Position numbers and translations under genes: made by a program
The notes under the pieces: model-generated
Told to the model about the DNA's origin: nothing
What the model saw: the letters and a program-made list of their open reading frames with translations, nothing else
Databases searched by the model: none
Assembly (NCBI GenBank): GCA_013397845.1
Contig: VZTG01010518.1
Span: 62,001 to 126,000 of the forward strand
Direction of reading: 5' to 3'
From: Melanocharis versteri
Lineage: Eukaryota > Chordata > Aves > Passeriformes > Melanocharitidae
DNA length: 64,000 nucleotides
In this document: positions 26,341 through 39,500 of the stretch, one piece after another
Layout of the letters: every line of letters starts with the position of its first letter
Position numbering within the stretch: position 1 is the first letter of the stretch

Positions 26341-26421
26341 GAATGGGTTATGAATGGGCTGGAAGAATGGGCGAAATAAATGTCTGAATGGGTTAATGAA
26401 TGAGTTTAAATGAATGGGTTA
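26341..26421 (+). repeat. Irregular GAATGGG(TTA) repeat cluster
   Basis: GAATGGG occurs five times in about 80 bases (26341, 26352, 26365, 26386, 26412). Three copies extend to GAATGGGTTA. Spacing is irregular, so this is a degenerate minisatellite rather than a clean array. Confidence 0.75.
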
Positions 26422-28408
26422 AAGCTGAAGTCCTACAGATGTTAAGGAGTGCATAGAATTGAACAAAGTCTGAAAACATTACATTTCAGGATGATATTGT
26501 AGTTTGCAGATTTAATTCAAAAACATGGAGGGGATGCTGGTTTGGCTGAAGGGCAGTGTAGTTTACCTGAGGGGTAAGGCCACTCTGCCTCTGTGTGTGT
26601 GTGCACTTTGCACTGGGGGAAAATGGGACAGACAAAATCTAAGCAATAAATTGATTTTAAAGATCTGGCGAAAAATATGATGACCTTGATCATGTAGGAA
26701 AAATAGCACATTTAGGAAATTACCAAATGCCTGTGCATTCCCATTGGGGCTCTCAGAAACACGATAAGTGTGCAAGAAGGTTTTCCTTGAGTTTCCAACA
26801 GGAAAACACAGATGTTTTTTATTACAGCAAACAGCAAATAGCAAATTTATATGAAACCAGTGAACAAGTTTCAGAATCTATCTCAAACATAGCAAGATTA
26901 CAAGAGAAAAAAGATAAAGCATTTACAGCAAGTTACATGCCTCAATGGTGCCTTATCAGGTTATGTGAATATGAAAGATCAGACAAGTGCCAGTTAAGAG
27001 AGTAATAAAGTCTGTACAATATTAGGCTTTAGCAATATTGACACTTGCAGGGAAGCAGAAGGTAGGCTATGTTAAATAAATCTTAATAAATCCCATTAAA
27101 GTAAGCACAGTTTGCTTGCCATAGAATCAAATCACTTACACTGCTGTCCGTGCAGAGTATTATCCACATGGCTTCAAATAAAGATTTGCATCTTTATCCT
27201 TCAGTTTTCCTTGACAAATGGACAGAGTCCCTCTGCAGCAATTTGTCTTTTGTCAACACCTTCTGAACCATGAAAGTTTATAAGCAACACAGCTGACAAG
27301 TTTTGCTGCTGGGACTTCAACAGAAAAGCTAAACCAGATACCCAATATCCAGGTAGATTTAAAATGAGTTCTTTGATATAGTAAAAGGCCAAAAAGTTTT
27401 TTTTTCCTCAGTTTTCAGTTTACATGTTATAGTATTTTAGTATTTTAGTTTCAGTTTATTCAAATGCAAGCATACAAACGCACATATATGTCACTCTTCG
27501 TACTAAATATAATTATTGTACTTTATATAAATATTTCCCCATAACATAAAACATGACCAAAAATTAATGTATGTTAGAACTACTGAAAGTGTCTCTAACT
27601 TGCATTAATTGTAACTGCATTATAATACTTACATTAATTATAACAATTAAAAATGCTTCAGCAAGGTGAAAATACCAGCTTAGAGACACAAAAATATACC
27701 ACTTTTTGTTGCTTTAAAGTGGTGTTTTTACCTTGTTGAAATATCTTTATTTCTTGATTCAAAATTTAATTTTCTTTAACATGGTCTTGCAAAATATTTC
27801 CCTTTTTTTCTTTTCAAGACAAAAAATGCTTCAATGGCATTTTAATTAATGTTTTCCAGATTAGCTCAGTTTATGACCTTTGAGTGATTTTGTCTTTAAT
27901 ATTCTTTATTTACTGAGCAGTTTGGGTTAAAATTAAAGCGTACTACTACTAAATACCACATTTGCTCCAAATTTCTACTGGATCTTCTGAAATGGTAACT
28001 GGTAAAAAGCAGAATACCAGTATGACTCCCAGTGTGAAAAATAAATGGTTTATATCTTGAAAATACATTTTTCTAACTTAACAAGGTAACAACATAACTT
28101 TTCATGTTGGAAAAATGAGTAACTCGTTATCTGATAGTCCAGGCACAGCGGAGTGAGCAATAAAGCTTAGCGGTGTTCTGTAGTTTCTCTTTGGTTAGGA
28201 AGAAGCCACCTGACATGTGGACATCATCTTTGAACATATAATGCAAAAAGTACAAATGTTTTAATTTAATATTTGTATTGTGCCTTGATTTGTTTAAATC
28301 TCCCTAACATGCATACAATGAATGGATAGAGCTTGTGTGGGTTAACCTGTAGGTCTGTCCTACACACACTGAAGAGAACTAGACTTGGTAGCTATGGGGA
28401 TCATATGG

Positions 28409-28480
28409 ATTTCCATGGAAACCAGAGGATAAGTCAGAGAGGATCTATATAAAACACTGAATGTTTGCTGCAGTGTCTCA
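28409..28480 (+). promoter_or_regulatory. Candidate promoter: RFX-like X-box palindrome, GATA site and TATA box
   Basis: ATTTCCATGGAAAC (28409-28422) holds the perfect palindrome TTTCCATGGAAA and resembles an RFX X-box (GTTNCCATGGNAAC). AGGATAAG follows at about 28426, then TATATAAAA at 28446-28454. A pyrimidine-flanked CA at about 28480 sits where a start site would fall. Plus-strand transcription is inferred only. No exon with a clear donor follows at once, so this may be chance in AT-rich DNA. Confidence 0.3.
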
Positions 28481-28696
28481 TCAGAGAGCTAACTCTCCAG
28501 CTGCAACAAGATAAGGAAGAGCTCAAGTCGTAAAATAAATCGGATCTGGATTTCAGTCACTTTGAATGTGGAAGCTTTTAGTTTCATTTGGCTTATTGCA
28601 CTGACAGGTCCATGAACAAAACAAACAGACAGATACTACCCAGCGTCAAAAGTCAGAAATAAACACTCATGGTTGTGGTGTAGGTTAAGACAGAAG

Positions 28697-28732
28697 ACAA
28701 ACGAACAAACAAACAACAACAAAAAACCACCC
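28697..28732 (+). repeat. (CAAA)n / (CAA)n microsatellite
   Basis: Imperfect run of ACAAACGAACAAACAAACAA type followed by AAC units. Confidence 0.75.
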
Positions 28733-31700
28733 CAAACAAATCCCCAAGTGCTCTCAATTAATGCCATTCATGTGAAGACACCCAGCAAAATTTCTGATTT
28801 TCAGTCATTGTCCAGAAAGAAAAAAAGATTGATTTACCTCAGGTAGGGGTTTTCTCACTGCACATGATATCAGAAATGTCTTGTCTTGCTGCTCCTCTCT
28901 GGACAAAAATTACTGAAGGGACAATTTAGACAGTGATTTTGAGTATCTTCTAACATTAGAAATGTACAGAATTCCTTCTTGTACTAAAACATCATGTTCA
29001 TAGTTTTTCTGTATAATAAGAGATCAAGACATTGTGCAAAATCTCTGTTTATAGGAAGAGAAAACCAAATCTGTGCATAAATGCACTTACACGCATACAT
29101 AAGTGAATATTTTTTCACTGGTCTTTGACTTGTCTGATCTGCTCAATCTTCCTATTTTTTTCTATAAAATACATGTATTTTAGCATATGACTTCTTTTTC
29201 CTTGAGTCTCTGTTACTCAAAATGTGTGAGGACTATGAAGTAGTTGATTAAAGTAAGTTAAAAGAGGATAACTTATTTAGCCAAAGATTCAGGGGGTGCT
29301 ATGACATTTCTTTGTATACAAAGAAAAGATTTGAATTGGAATTGGCATGATATGGGTGTGATTCAGCAAAGTGGGTGTACACAGAAAAGCCTGTATCCCA
29401 TTCTTTTCTGTATCCTTTGTTCTGTTCCTCATTATAAGATGTCTTTAAAGAGATAGTCTCTGTCTAGGCTGGGTTTTTTATGTTTTCTTGATTTATGACC
29501 TCCAGGTGAGTTTCCTCTGGAAAGTAGTATTTCAGATTTGTGCCTTTACAGGGATATTCATTCAAGAGGCAAGGTAAATGTTTTCAGGAAATAAAATACA
29601 GTAGGGCACAGTGACATTAGGAATTTATGCCATCTCCCTTATGCAGCAGCAGTGACAAGCAGACATCTGCTCCAACGTTTCCATGAGGTCTTCTGCCTAC
29701 ATAGCACTCTTTATTTTATTGACAGCTCCATATTGGCTTTAGAGCTTTATCCTGCTATCGCTGCATTGAATGGCAAGTTGGGATTTTCGTGTGATCTTTC
29801 AACATCAGCTATGTTTGCTTTAAGACAGGTGCCAAAGGACTCTGAGGCTTGTCATGAAATAGTGATGCCAAGCCTGACTTTAAGCATATAGTCTCTGACA
29901 TGAGGAAATTTTATGCAAGTGGAACCTATTCCCTGTTTTCTAGACAGATTTCTGATAGGTTCACTGTGCTCTGATTGATTTGTCTTTTTTTTTAATGCAT
30001 AGTAGCATTACCTGTAGCAAACTGGCTAGCCTCTACAAATCATTTTCTACATGTTCTTGGAAAGGTACCAAATCCAGAAAAAAGCTTAACTAACGTTTGC
30101 GGTCAAGCTGATAAAGCACAAAACTTATTTGCAGCAGTTACACTGGCTAAATACAGATGGTTAATCTTGATGACGACATCGGCCGTCATTATGTCCTTTA
30201 AGCTTTTACTTCCCTCTAAATATGTTTTTGGCTGTGATATCTCCCCTGCTATGAAATTTTAGATAGATGGAAATCCCTGAGAGGTTTCTGAGGCATGCAG
30301 TTTACATCTCGGCATATTTCTGCCCAAGGAATGAGAAGTTATCTGGTGTGCTGCTCTGGCCTCATTTTGCTCTTGGAATGATGATGTTACTGGCATATAT
30401 GTACTAGTGAATTCTCTTAGGAATCCTTTTGGATGAAAGGCATTATCCAAATGTAAATTTTAACTTTTAGCGATATCACTTGTAACTTTGGATTAGGAAT
30501 TACATGAGCAGGTGTTTTAATAGCCTGGCTGATTCTCTTTGAAATGCAGGGCATAAGGTAACACTGTTGCAGGCCTGGTTTGAGTCTAGAACAATAGGAA
30601 TTCAGGGAGCCTGGGAGTTAAAAGCAAGGAATACTGGAAAAGACAGGCAAGGTCTGTAAGCATCCCCACCTGCTACCTTCTCTTTTTTAGATAAAAAAAA
30701 GAAGGGACTTAATGAAGGAAACTGTTTGTTGTCTTCTTTCAAAGCCTATCACATTCCCAGAGAGTCTTTCCACTACCTTCATCAGTTTTGTTTATGGTTT
30801 TAAATTTTCCGTATACTTCCACAGCTTTCTTGGTAACATGGCTTCCAGAAAGCCACATTTCCATCAGCTCCAGGAGCTGCTGCTCACCAAATTCTCTCAT
30901 TTTGCACCACTGACAACAGGATGCTGCTTCTTCTGTCACATGTTTGAAAAGACCTGATTTTTCCTAGAGCTGGGTCTTTTTACTACATTCTTTAAGAATG
31001 CATGCACTGATTTATGAACGCAGGACTCCGAACAATCTGTGTACCAGGACTGTTCAGTCCCATTTTGGAAGTAGACTAGAACTTGACTTCAATGCCCAGC
31101 CTTTTTGCAATTGTCAAAGAATGAAGATCACTTAGAAGTTGTCTCTGCTGATGTTCAGAGCTGGTTTGTTTTGCTTTCTACCAGCCACCCTCCCACCTTT
31201 ACATCAGGTCCTGTATCCCATATTCTATATCCTGTATCTATCCTTTATCCTGCACTGAAATGCACATCCATTCATTTTTAAGTCAGCACCAAAGATTCCT
31301 GCCAAAGGCCAGGCGATGCCAAGGAGGCCTCTCCTTGACATCTCGTATCCATTCTGGTGTGGAGCATCTCTGCAGACACTTGGTTCTCCTCCAGACATCT
31401 CTCCACTCTGTATAGAATGCGAGAGATGGTGTGCTGAGAGGTCAGGAGCCAGGAACAAGGAATTGTGCAATTCCTGTCTGTGTTAAGTTCCGGCTTTCTG
31501 TGTTAAGTTGTGCACGTGAGCTGACTCCAACACAGGCACTGGCTGGAAAGTCAGCAGCAGACGGGTCAGTCTGGTACCCAGAGGTGACCAGATCTCCCAT
31601 CACGGTCAGACTGCTCTGCTGTGTGGGGTCAAGTGAAAAACCCCAGGGTTGAGATGAAAGGCAGATAGGGGCCCAAGGCCAACATTAAGGACAGTGTAAC

Positions 31701-33484
31701 TTTGACTACAGCTGCAGCTTTACTGACATAGCAGAACTATGCAAAACTGTAAGAGCACACGTACACAGATTCTTCACTGAATGCTTTCACTGGGTCACCC
31801 CACTATTTGCGGTGATTCAGCTTTAGGCAAAGCAGCAAGGTGCTGTCTTCCTCTAGAGGAGTTTTCCCAGGTAATAACCCCTATTGTTGACACAGACAGA
31901 GGAAAAAAATGCTGGCTTTTCACTTCCCTTAATCTTACTAATTTGTGATGCTAGACAGCTAGGGTAAAAATGAACCAGAATGAGAATGAAAACTACTGTG
32001 ATAAAAGTATCTGCTATCTAACCTGCATCATTCTCTGCATTTCCAACACAGACACCTACCCAGTAATAACACTATCTCACATTAATTCAAGGCCTTTCAT
32101 GTGCTATGACTTCACAAGCCGTTTTAGGAATCCAGTGTGGAGAGGTGATTTTCATTTATAGGCAAGGCAGAGCACAGAGACACACTGCAGAACAGCACTC
32201 TATTTAGCTGAATATTTAAAGCAAGATTTCTAGCCATGAAAATTCCTCCAAGCTGTAATCAGACCACCATAGGATTAGTGGATCTTCTCCTTTACTGAAT
32301 TTACCTCCGATCATCAAATTTTATCTGTACAATTGTTCTTTGAGAAAAAGGCCATCTCCTAGTTATACGTATGATGGGTGGGAAACATTGGTCTAATGCT
32401 GGGACAAAAGGTGAATGAGTCACCTACTGAATTGTTTATGCCACACATTAAGGGTCTCTGAAAGGTGCCATTCACATGCAAAATGGCCGAGATTGTGCTA
32501 CAAGACTGTATCCAGTAAAAGTACAGGAAGCACAGATGTTGTACTCACTCACTGGCATTGGAAACTAAAGAAGGAAAATATCAGAAATCTTTGCTAAATT
32601 CAAGTCTTGCCCTCAAGTCTCTGGACCTGCAGAATCCCTTTAAAAACCTTGTGGGTTTAAAGTTATCATAGTGGCTCAGGTTTAAAGCACGATGAGGTGA
32701 AGTGGAGTATTTCCACAGATTTTATTGATGTTTTTATCAAGAAGATCACCATGCCTAAGATTTTGCTGCATTTTCCATTGGTACAAATGAGAAAGTTCAT
32801 GATTTTCTATTCACATTGCTGATTTTTCAGCGGATATGAGCCAGTGGTCATTTCTGTCTTGCTCGTCCAATTTTTGATAGTTTAAAAGTTAAAACTCCTG
32901 GCATTTTTAGCTCCTGCTTTACTAGAAAAAAAACCAACCAGCTACGTGGCAAATTACTCTAAGAGTCTGCAGTAATGTTCCAAATTTTTTAAGTACCACT
33001 GGCATAGTAAAAGTATACGTAGGAATGTAGAGATAATCTTGGAGATAACAGGTATTACCCCACTATATTAAGTAATTAAACCTTAGAGACCCCGGAACAA
33101 AAAAGAGGAACATGGTCAAAACTACCTTCTAAAGACCTTTTCCTAATCTCTATTACTGGCATTCATTTTGACCAATGCACGCTGCCAGATAATCTCTATG
33201 AATATTTACTGAGGCCTTGCTGCTGGTTCACGGTTTTTACCAAGACAACAAGATTCATGGAAACATTGACAAATCATAATCTAATCACAGACGAGATACT
33301 GTAAACGAGCTTTACGTGACTGTACTGGAGTGGCTCAACAGGTTTTGATACGTGTCTGGTACACCTCTGAGTGCTTTATGGGGACATCCCATTAGATTTA
33401 CATCCACGAGGGCAATCTTTTATTGGTTTGAGACCTACAACAACGAGTTCCTACTTCACCTCAGCACATTGCTCTTATAATTGT

Positions 33485-33511
33485 TTTATTTATTTATCTA
33501 TCTATTTATTT
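33485..33511 (+). repeat. (TTTA)n with embedded (TCTA)n microsatellite
   Basis: Tetranucleotide run TTTATTTATTTATCTATCTA and TTTATT, likely length-variable. Confidence 0.8.
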
Positions 33512-33545
33512 GCCTCAATTTGGAAGATCCTTTATTGCTTAGGGT

Positions 33546-33565
33546 TTTTTGTTTGTTTGTTTTTA
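33546..33565 (+). repeat. (TTTG)n microsatellite
   Basis: Short TTTTGTTTGTTTG run, 35 bases after the TTTA/TCTA tract. Confidence 0.7.
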
Positions 33566-36500
33566 TTTCTCAGATAAAAGTAACTGGATGCAACCTCGTC
33601 TGCAACCATGCTGATCTGTTTTCACAATGAATTTTCAGGGGCCTGCTTGTGTTTGGCCCAAGGCTGATGCATTTGTATATCCCAGTTTCTCAGACCTTTA
33701 GTTCCTTGAGTGGCACCTTCTCCAAAACCAGTTACTGTGCATTGATTTCAGTGAACAGATTGTACCTGGCTCATTTGTTGGCCACACAGCTGCTTATTGA
33801 TCAGTGCCTTTAAAATGTTACCAAACCAGAAGGGGCCAAGAGCTGCTCTGTCTGTGTTTATACACAGATTGACCTGCTAGCTGTGCATCAGGAAGATGGA
33901 AAGGGTTTCAAACACAGGGGTTTTTTTAAAGTTAATGAATGCTGCAGTATTATCTGTGTTAGAGGAGTTTCTCTTTTCTGTCAGTCAATTTTGATCAATG
34001 TTTCTCAAGTCCTAAATGAAATCCAGGTGCCTGAAACATGCTCAGAGAAGGTGCTGCCCTGGGGAAATTGCTGTTTGAGGAAGCAGCAGTGTAAGCCGCT
34101 TTGGAGATAATCTCAAAAGTATGATAAAGATTTTATTCAATTAGTCAAAAATATAAGGAGATATGAGTATGTCTACAAACACTGAGGAAGCATGAGTCTA
34201 CCCATTGTGAAAACAATATTTTACTGTATATGGTTATTCATCAAAAAAGAAATAGAAATAATCAGAAAAAACTAGGTAATTCCATATAAATTATCTCTGT
34301 TTCAGCTCATTCCAATTTCTTGGATTATCTAGAAACAGGACAAAAGTCTAATGAGATTGTATAATCTTTGAGAGGGTCTGTCAGTACTACACTCTGTACA
34401 GAACCTTTTTTCCATAAGGCCTGAGACCACAACTTCTATGATAAAGTTCATCCAACTTCCTTTCAGTACAATGCTGTGAATCATTTGTGTGAATAGTAGT
34501 CTGAGAGAGCCTGTTTCTGACCAGGCATTGCGAAAGGAAGCATAGGCATCTGATACAAACATGGCAGATATCAAACAGGGCATGAAATGAAGTCCGCCTC
34601 TTTTCCTTTGTCTAATTAATTACATTCTAGAAATATTAGCCATATCCATAAACTGTTATCATAGTTGCAGATCTTTTGGGAGGTGGTCCTTTACGTCATA
34701 CCCTTTTCATTCAATATTGTTAACGTAAAAATACGCAGCACAATGTAGTGAGCTTTGTTATGGTTACTAAGGATAAAGATCTACACATTCACCTCCTGCC
34801 TTTTTTTAAAGCACCTTTAGCCTCATGGTTTTGTTCCTCCACGCATGGGTACAGTGTCTCTTGGTACTAAGGAGTCAAGGGGGTAAACACTGTGCCAAAG
34901 GGAAAATAGTCTCTATGCACGACAACCTTTAAATGTCAAGCACGGCCAGAAAAGCAAGGGAGAAGCTGTATTTCCCATCTGCACTTTGAGCTCAATGGAT
35001 CACCAGGTCTGAATATGGCCCACCTGGTTTCCAACAGCACAGAGTAATTTGTAAAGCTCCATATCAAATCACCCCACCACTCAGAATTTTTGACAAATAT
35101 CCAAAAGTCTATAATGCATATATGGCTTCATCACATAGAATCTAAAACATGGACTACATTGATGGTGTGGTGCACAATAAATTTTAGGGATTTTCTTGGA
35201 TTATGTGAAATATATTCACCCAATAAAAAGTAAATATTAAAGATACAATACAGATAAAAATCCAGTGCCCAGCTCAAGAGTTGTGCAGTGAGGAGTAAAG
35301 ATATACAGATGGTGACTGCCCAAGTGAACATTACTGCAGTATCTACATAGGTGAAAATTCATTATTCATAAGTATGTAAAATAATTTGCCCTTTTTATAA
35401 ATAATAAGTTTATCTGGCTTGTGGATCTGTTCATGTGGAGAAATACCCATCACTTCAGTTAAGGAAACTAATGGGCCATATTTTCCTGTGGCATGCTTTG
35501 TCTTTCCTGCATTAGTACAGTCCACAGTGTGACCATGATTACAGCAGGATAGAGGTACTACATTCTGTTGTGAGTGGCTCCCCTTATATAAACACCTTAA
35601 TAAACACCATGAACACAACACATGTATAACACTCACGTTGTAACCATACTGCATTTTCTGTTCAGGTAAAAGTGTGTGACTTCTATATACAGACAAAACA
35701 AACATGAAGCAAAACCAACCTATCAAACCCATGTGAAAAACATACATGTAAAATTCAGCAAAATAAGCAAAGTTATGAGGAAAAAACCAACATGTTGCAC
35801 AAGCTGTGGAACAAGAAGACCTGGCTTCTCTGCTAAATAGCAAGGGTTGAGCTTATAGATCAATATTAGCCTTTCTTTTAATAGCAACAGTTTTGCTTCA
35901 TGGGGTTTGCAAGAATCTAGGGTCTCTGGATCACATACCTGCCGGATTTCATGGAAATCATCCGCCAGCTACAGGGGTTGTCTGGGAACAGCAGATGAAT
36001 AGGCAGACAGATCCATGGTACATCACTAGATGACCTTAACTGCAACATATAAACCTGAAGCAATAAGAAAAAAAGTGTTTATTCAATACGGTAGACAGTT
36101 GGAAGCAGTGGGGGTTTATATTCACTTAAATGTACATTTGTCCAGTATTCTGCTTTTCTGTTCCTCCTTCTGTTCCCAAGCCCAGCGCATAAGTGAAATA
36201 GAGCACCACAACCTGGGGTAGGAAAAGACCTTAGAGGTAGAGAAGCTAAAATGCCCATAGTGCAGCTGAATCTCCAGAAAGGCCCTGTGGCTTTCAGCAA
36301 TCCCTGTTTTCCAGCAGGTTCTGCAGCAAGGCAAGGGTGGCAGCTGCTGAGCAGTGAGGTGTAGTGCTGATGCCCAGTTTTCTCAGCAAGCCTAAGGCTC
36401 TCATACAGAGCAGCAGGGGTGAGGAGCAGGGAAAAAAGATAGCAGTGGAAGGTTTTTTGCTTTGCCTGTGCAAGATGGAACCCCAAGCTTTCCTCCCACA

Positions 36501-39500
36501 CCAACTCTTTTTACACTCCAGGGCAGTGAATTTCAGTGACCTATGCAGAGTCCTTTTACCTGGAAAATGACCAAGTGAGCTTCCCCATCCCTGCAGGTTC
36601 AATTGCCTTGTAGCACAAAGGAATGGTGCAAAAACCCTTCCTGGAGAAAGAAGGAATGAGACTCCCCAGCAAAGGATGCCCGCAGTCAGCTCTGTGCCAT
36701 GCGCTTTGTACACCCGGTGGGTGCATCTGTTCCTAACTCTCCTTGTTTCCAGACAGTACCTTGACTCACAGTGACAATGATTAACTGCTATATCTTGTCT
36801 GTAATATGACATCTCCCTCGCAGCATCCACTTCAGCCTCATGTGACACAGAAGCAAACACGACCCACCAATGAAACACACTCTTTTCATCCCTTCTTCAA
36901 CAACTACCTTCTATTCCTCGTTTGTTTCAGAGATATAGAAGGCAAAGCACCTTCCATGTGGGGTTGCAGGCTGATGCCACTTCATGTTCTGCCATCTGAG
37001 ACTGTTTCAATTGAAAATCAATTAGAAGTATTTAGGTTGTTTAAATAAAAGCTACAACTTTACCCTGCCAATGATTCATAACTCCAGAGTACAGAAGTAA
37101 TATTATTTTGAAAGTCTGTTATCATTCCCTCGATTTGAGATTTTGACTGAGAAGAATTGTAGCAGGTCTCAAGGATGAAGCTCTGTAGAGGTGCTGAACC
37201 TGTTGCCTAAGGACATGTGTTGCTGGGGTGTTAGATTACAATTAATAGAAAGGGAGGAATGAATTTTTCTGGTCAATACGTAGCAGCCTTTCTAGTAAGA
37301 TAAAAAAAGATCTTGTGCAATTGCCAAGTGGCTTTTTTCCCCCTATGTCTGTGTGAACATTTTGAACATTACACGTGGTCACTTTGATAACATTAGGAAC
37401 GCATCTCACTGGGAACTGATGGTCACTGCTGACACAGCAATAAAAGTTTTCCTTGGACTTCCATCCGGTAGCAAACAAAAGGAAGGAAATGACCACATGG
37501 ACAGCATAACTCTATTTCTTAGGTCATCCAAGTCCAAAAATTATATCAAAAAGGAGGACTTCAGGGAAGGGATCAGCATGCAGACACTGATTGAATGTGA
37601 CAGTAGCAGGTCTGTATTTTCTTTCAAGTGTAGGTAGTCTGTGTAATAACTTTTAATATTATTGTTAACAGCTTTGCTCCTTTCTGCCTGGTGTTCAACA
37701 AATTTAACTAAACTAGGAATATTTGCCTACAGCTGACACCAGAACCCAAATGCTTCAATTTAGTATATACTATATATACCTAGTTACAGATTTAAGACCT
37801 CCAAATACTGAAAATATGTAATTCCATTGGTCCAGTGATTGCAGTGTAACTGTTAATGCTTATGAAGAACAAAAGGAAAGTTTTTGACCAAACTGATTTT
37901 AAAAAAATTTGGAAATGCAAAGAAAACTTTCGTTCTCAAGCTAGCTCATGATGTTTTTAAAATAGTAGCCTATTCACATGCGATGCATGCGATAACAGGT
38001 GAGTTAAAGAGCAGTTTTTAATATCAGTATCATGTTTCAATGCAATCACGATATTTATTACCGTATAATAGGAACTATTGAAAGCATTTCTAATACTCTA
38101 GGATCTCAGTAGTGACATCATATCACGACCCTTTTTCTTCTCATATTCAAAGTTTTTTTTAAGAGAAGGAAGAATAGCAGGTATTGGAAAGGAAGAGTTA
38201 TTTGATTAGTTGTTATGTAGGGGTTTGTGTTGGTTCTGTCTTTTATTGGTTAACCTTGTAATTACACCACTTATACTACTAATATCACTAGAAACATAAC
38301 GTCAAATATTAACTTTGTGAGTGTCTTGAGAAATACTGCTGGACTTAAAAGGATATTTGATCCTAAAATATCTTTGCTGTGCAATTTATAAAGATTTCAA
38401 TCTTACCACATGAATGTACTATAAGATTAATTTCTTGTATTATTCCTTGAAAGGCAGCCGTGTGACTGTTCTGATATTAAGGTAAACCACAATATACTTA
38501 TTTTATTCTCACGTTCAAGGCTCACACCTTCTTTTGTCTGTTCGAGCAATTGTTCAGCTTTTAGCAAGGCCTCTCAAACACTTACTGGTTTCTGTTTGCA
38601 CAGCTCTATGGTCATTAAAGTTTAATACTGTGAATAAATACCTCTCCATGACCAGCTGACTGCCTTCCACATTCATGGACTGATGTATTAGAGCCTGACA
38701 CAGTTCTTATTTTGGATGTGCATGTCTTTAACATTGCGTCAGAATTTATTCTTCTCAGAACTGTGTTATGATCTTCAGTGAGGACACCATAGAGGGCATA
38801 TGAAAAACTGATTTAGCCCTGATTGAGAGGGATGTGTGAGTGCACAGTAAATGCAGAGCAGCCACATTGCGGAAGGCTCTTTTTACCTAATTTTGAGAAT
38901 CTGAAGTTTGGGCATATAAGCCTTCATAAATACCTCACTTCCTCTGTCCAGCTCACCCCAAGAAAAGGGAATAATTTTCTAGAGCAGCCTGTCTTCCTCT
39001 CTGAACTAATGGGGATATATATGAAACCAAAGAGAGCTGTCTTCAGAAGGCTCAGTTTGAGTCTTCCTAAATGTGACAGCACATATCCTTAGAGATTTTA
39101 TCTTATGTAGAAAATAAAACAGATACTTCTGTAAATCAGCTGCAGCAGCATGGGCTATTTTAGATGCATTTGACACAGGTTTTGTGGTATGTCTGCTCTT
39201 TGCTGCTGCTGGAGTGACAGCAGGGTAGACATGCCTTTAGGGAAAGAGATGTCAGCTTACCCGGTGATTCATGCAAGGCGTTGATGTCTCGACAATGAAT
39301 GTGCTGATTGGCCTCTGGTTTCCACTGGGCGTGCACTGTTGGGTCCTACTTCAATGTACTACTTGTTTTCTCATTTATAATGTTCTTTCTAAGTAATAAG
39401 AACAACTGAAAATAAAGCTGTGAACAAACTAGGCACTACATGATGAAAATCATCATGTTCAAGGCTTCTTCTGAAATTCTCAGATCCTGCACTTAAAAAA

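Larger units (their letters stand above)
12518..28408. other. Long gene-free stretch
   Basis: About 16 kb of AT-rich unique DNA. Small features: T-rich or G/T tracts at 17460-17500, poly-A at 19215-19228, GAATGGG repeats at 26341-26421 and a very AT-rich stretch at 27400-28100. Several 60-164 codon frames occur on both strands without domain, splice or conservation-like signals. No RNA gene was seen. Confidence 0.5.

Noticed and set aside
35343..35843. 166-codon minus-strand frame with cysteine and hydrophobic runs
   Set aside because: Looks like translated AT-rich DNA. No signal peptide followed by a recognisable domain, and no family match from memory.
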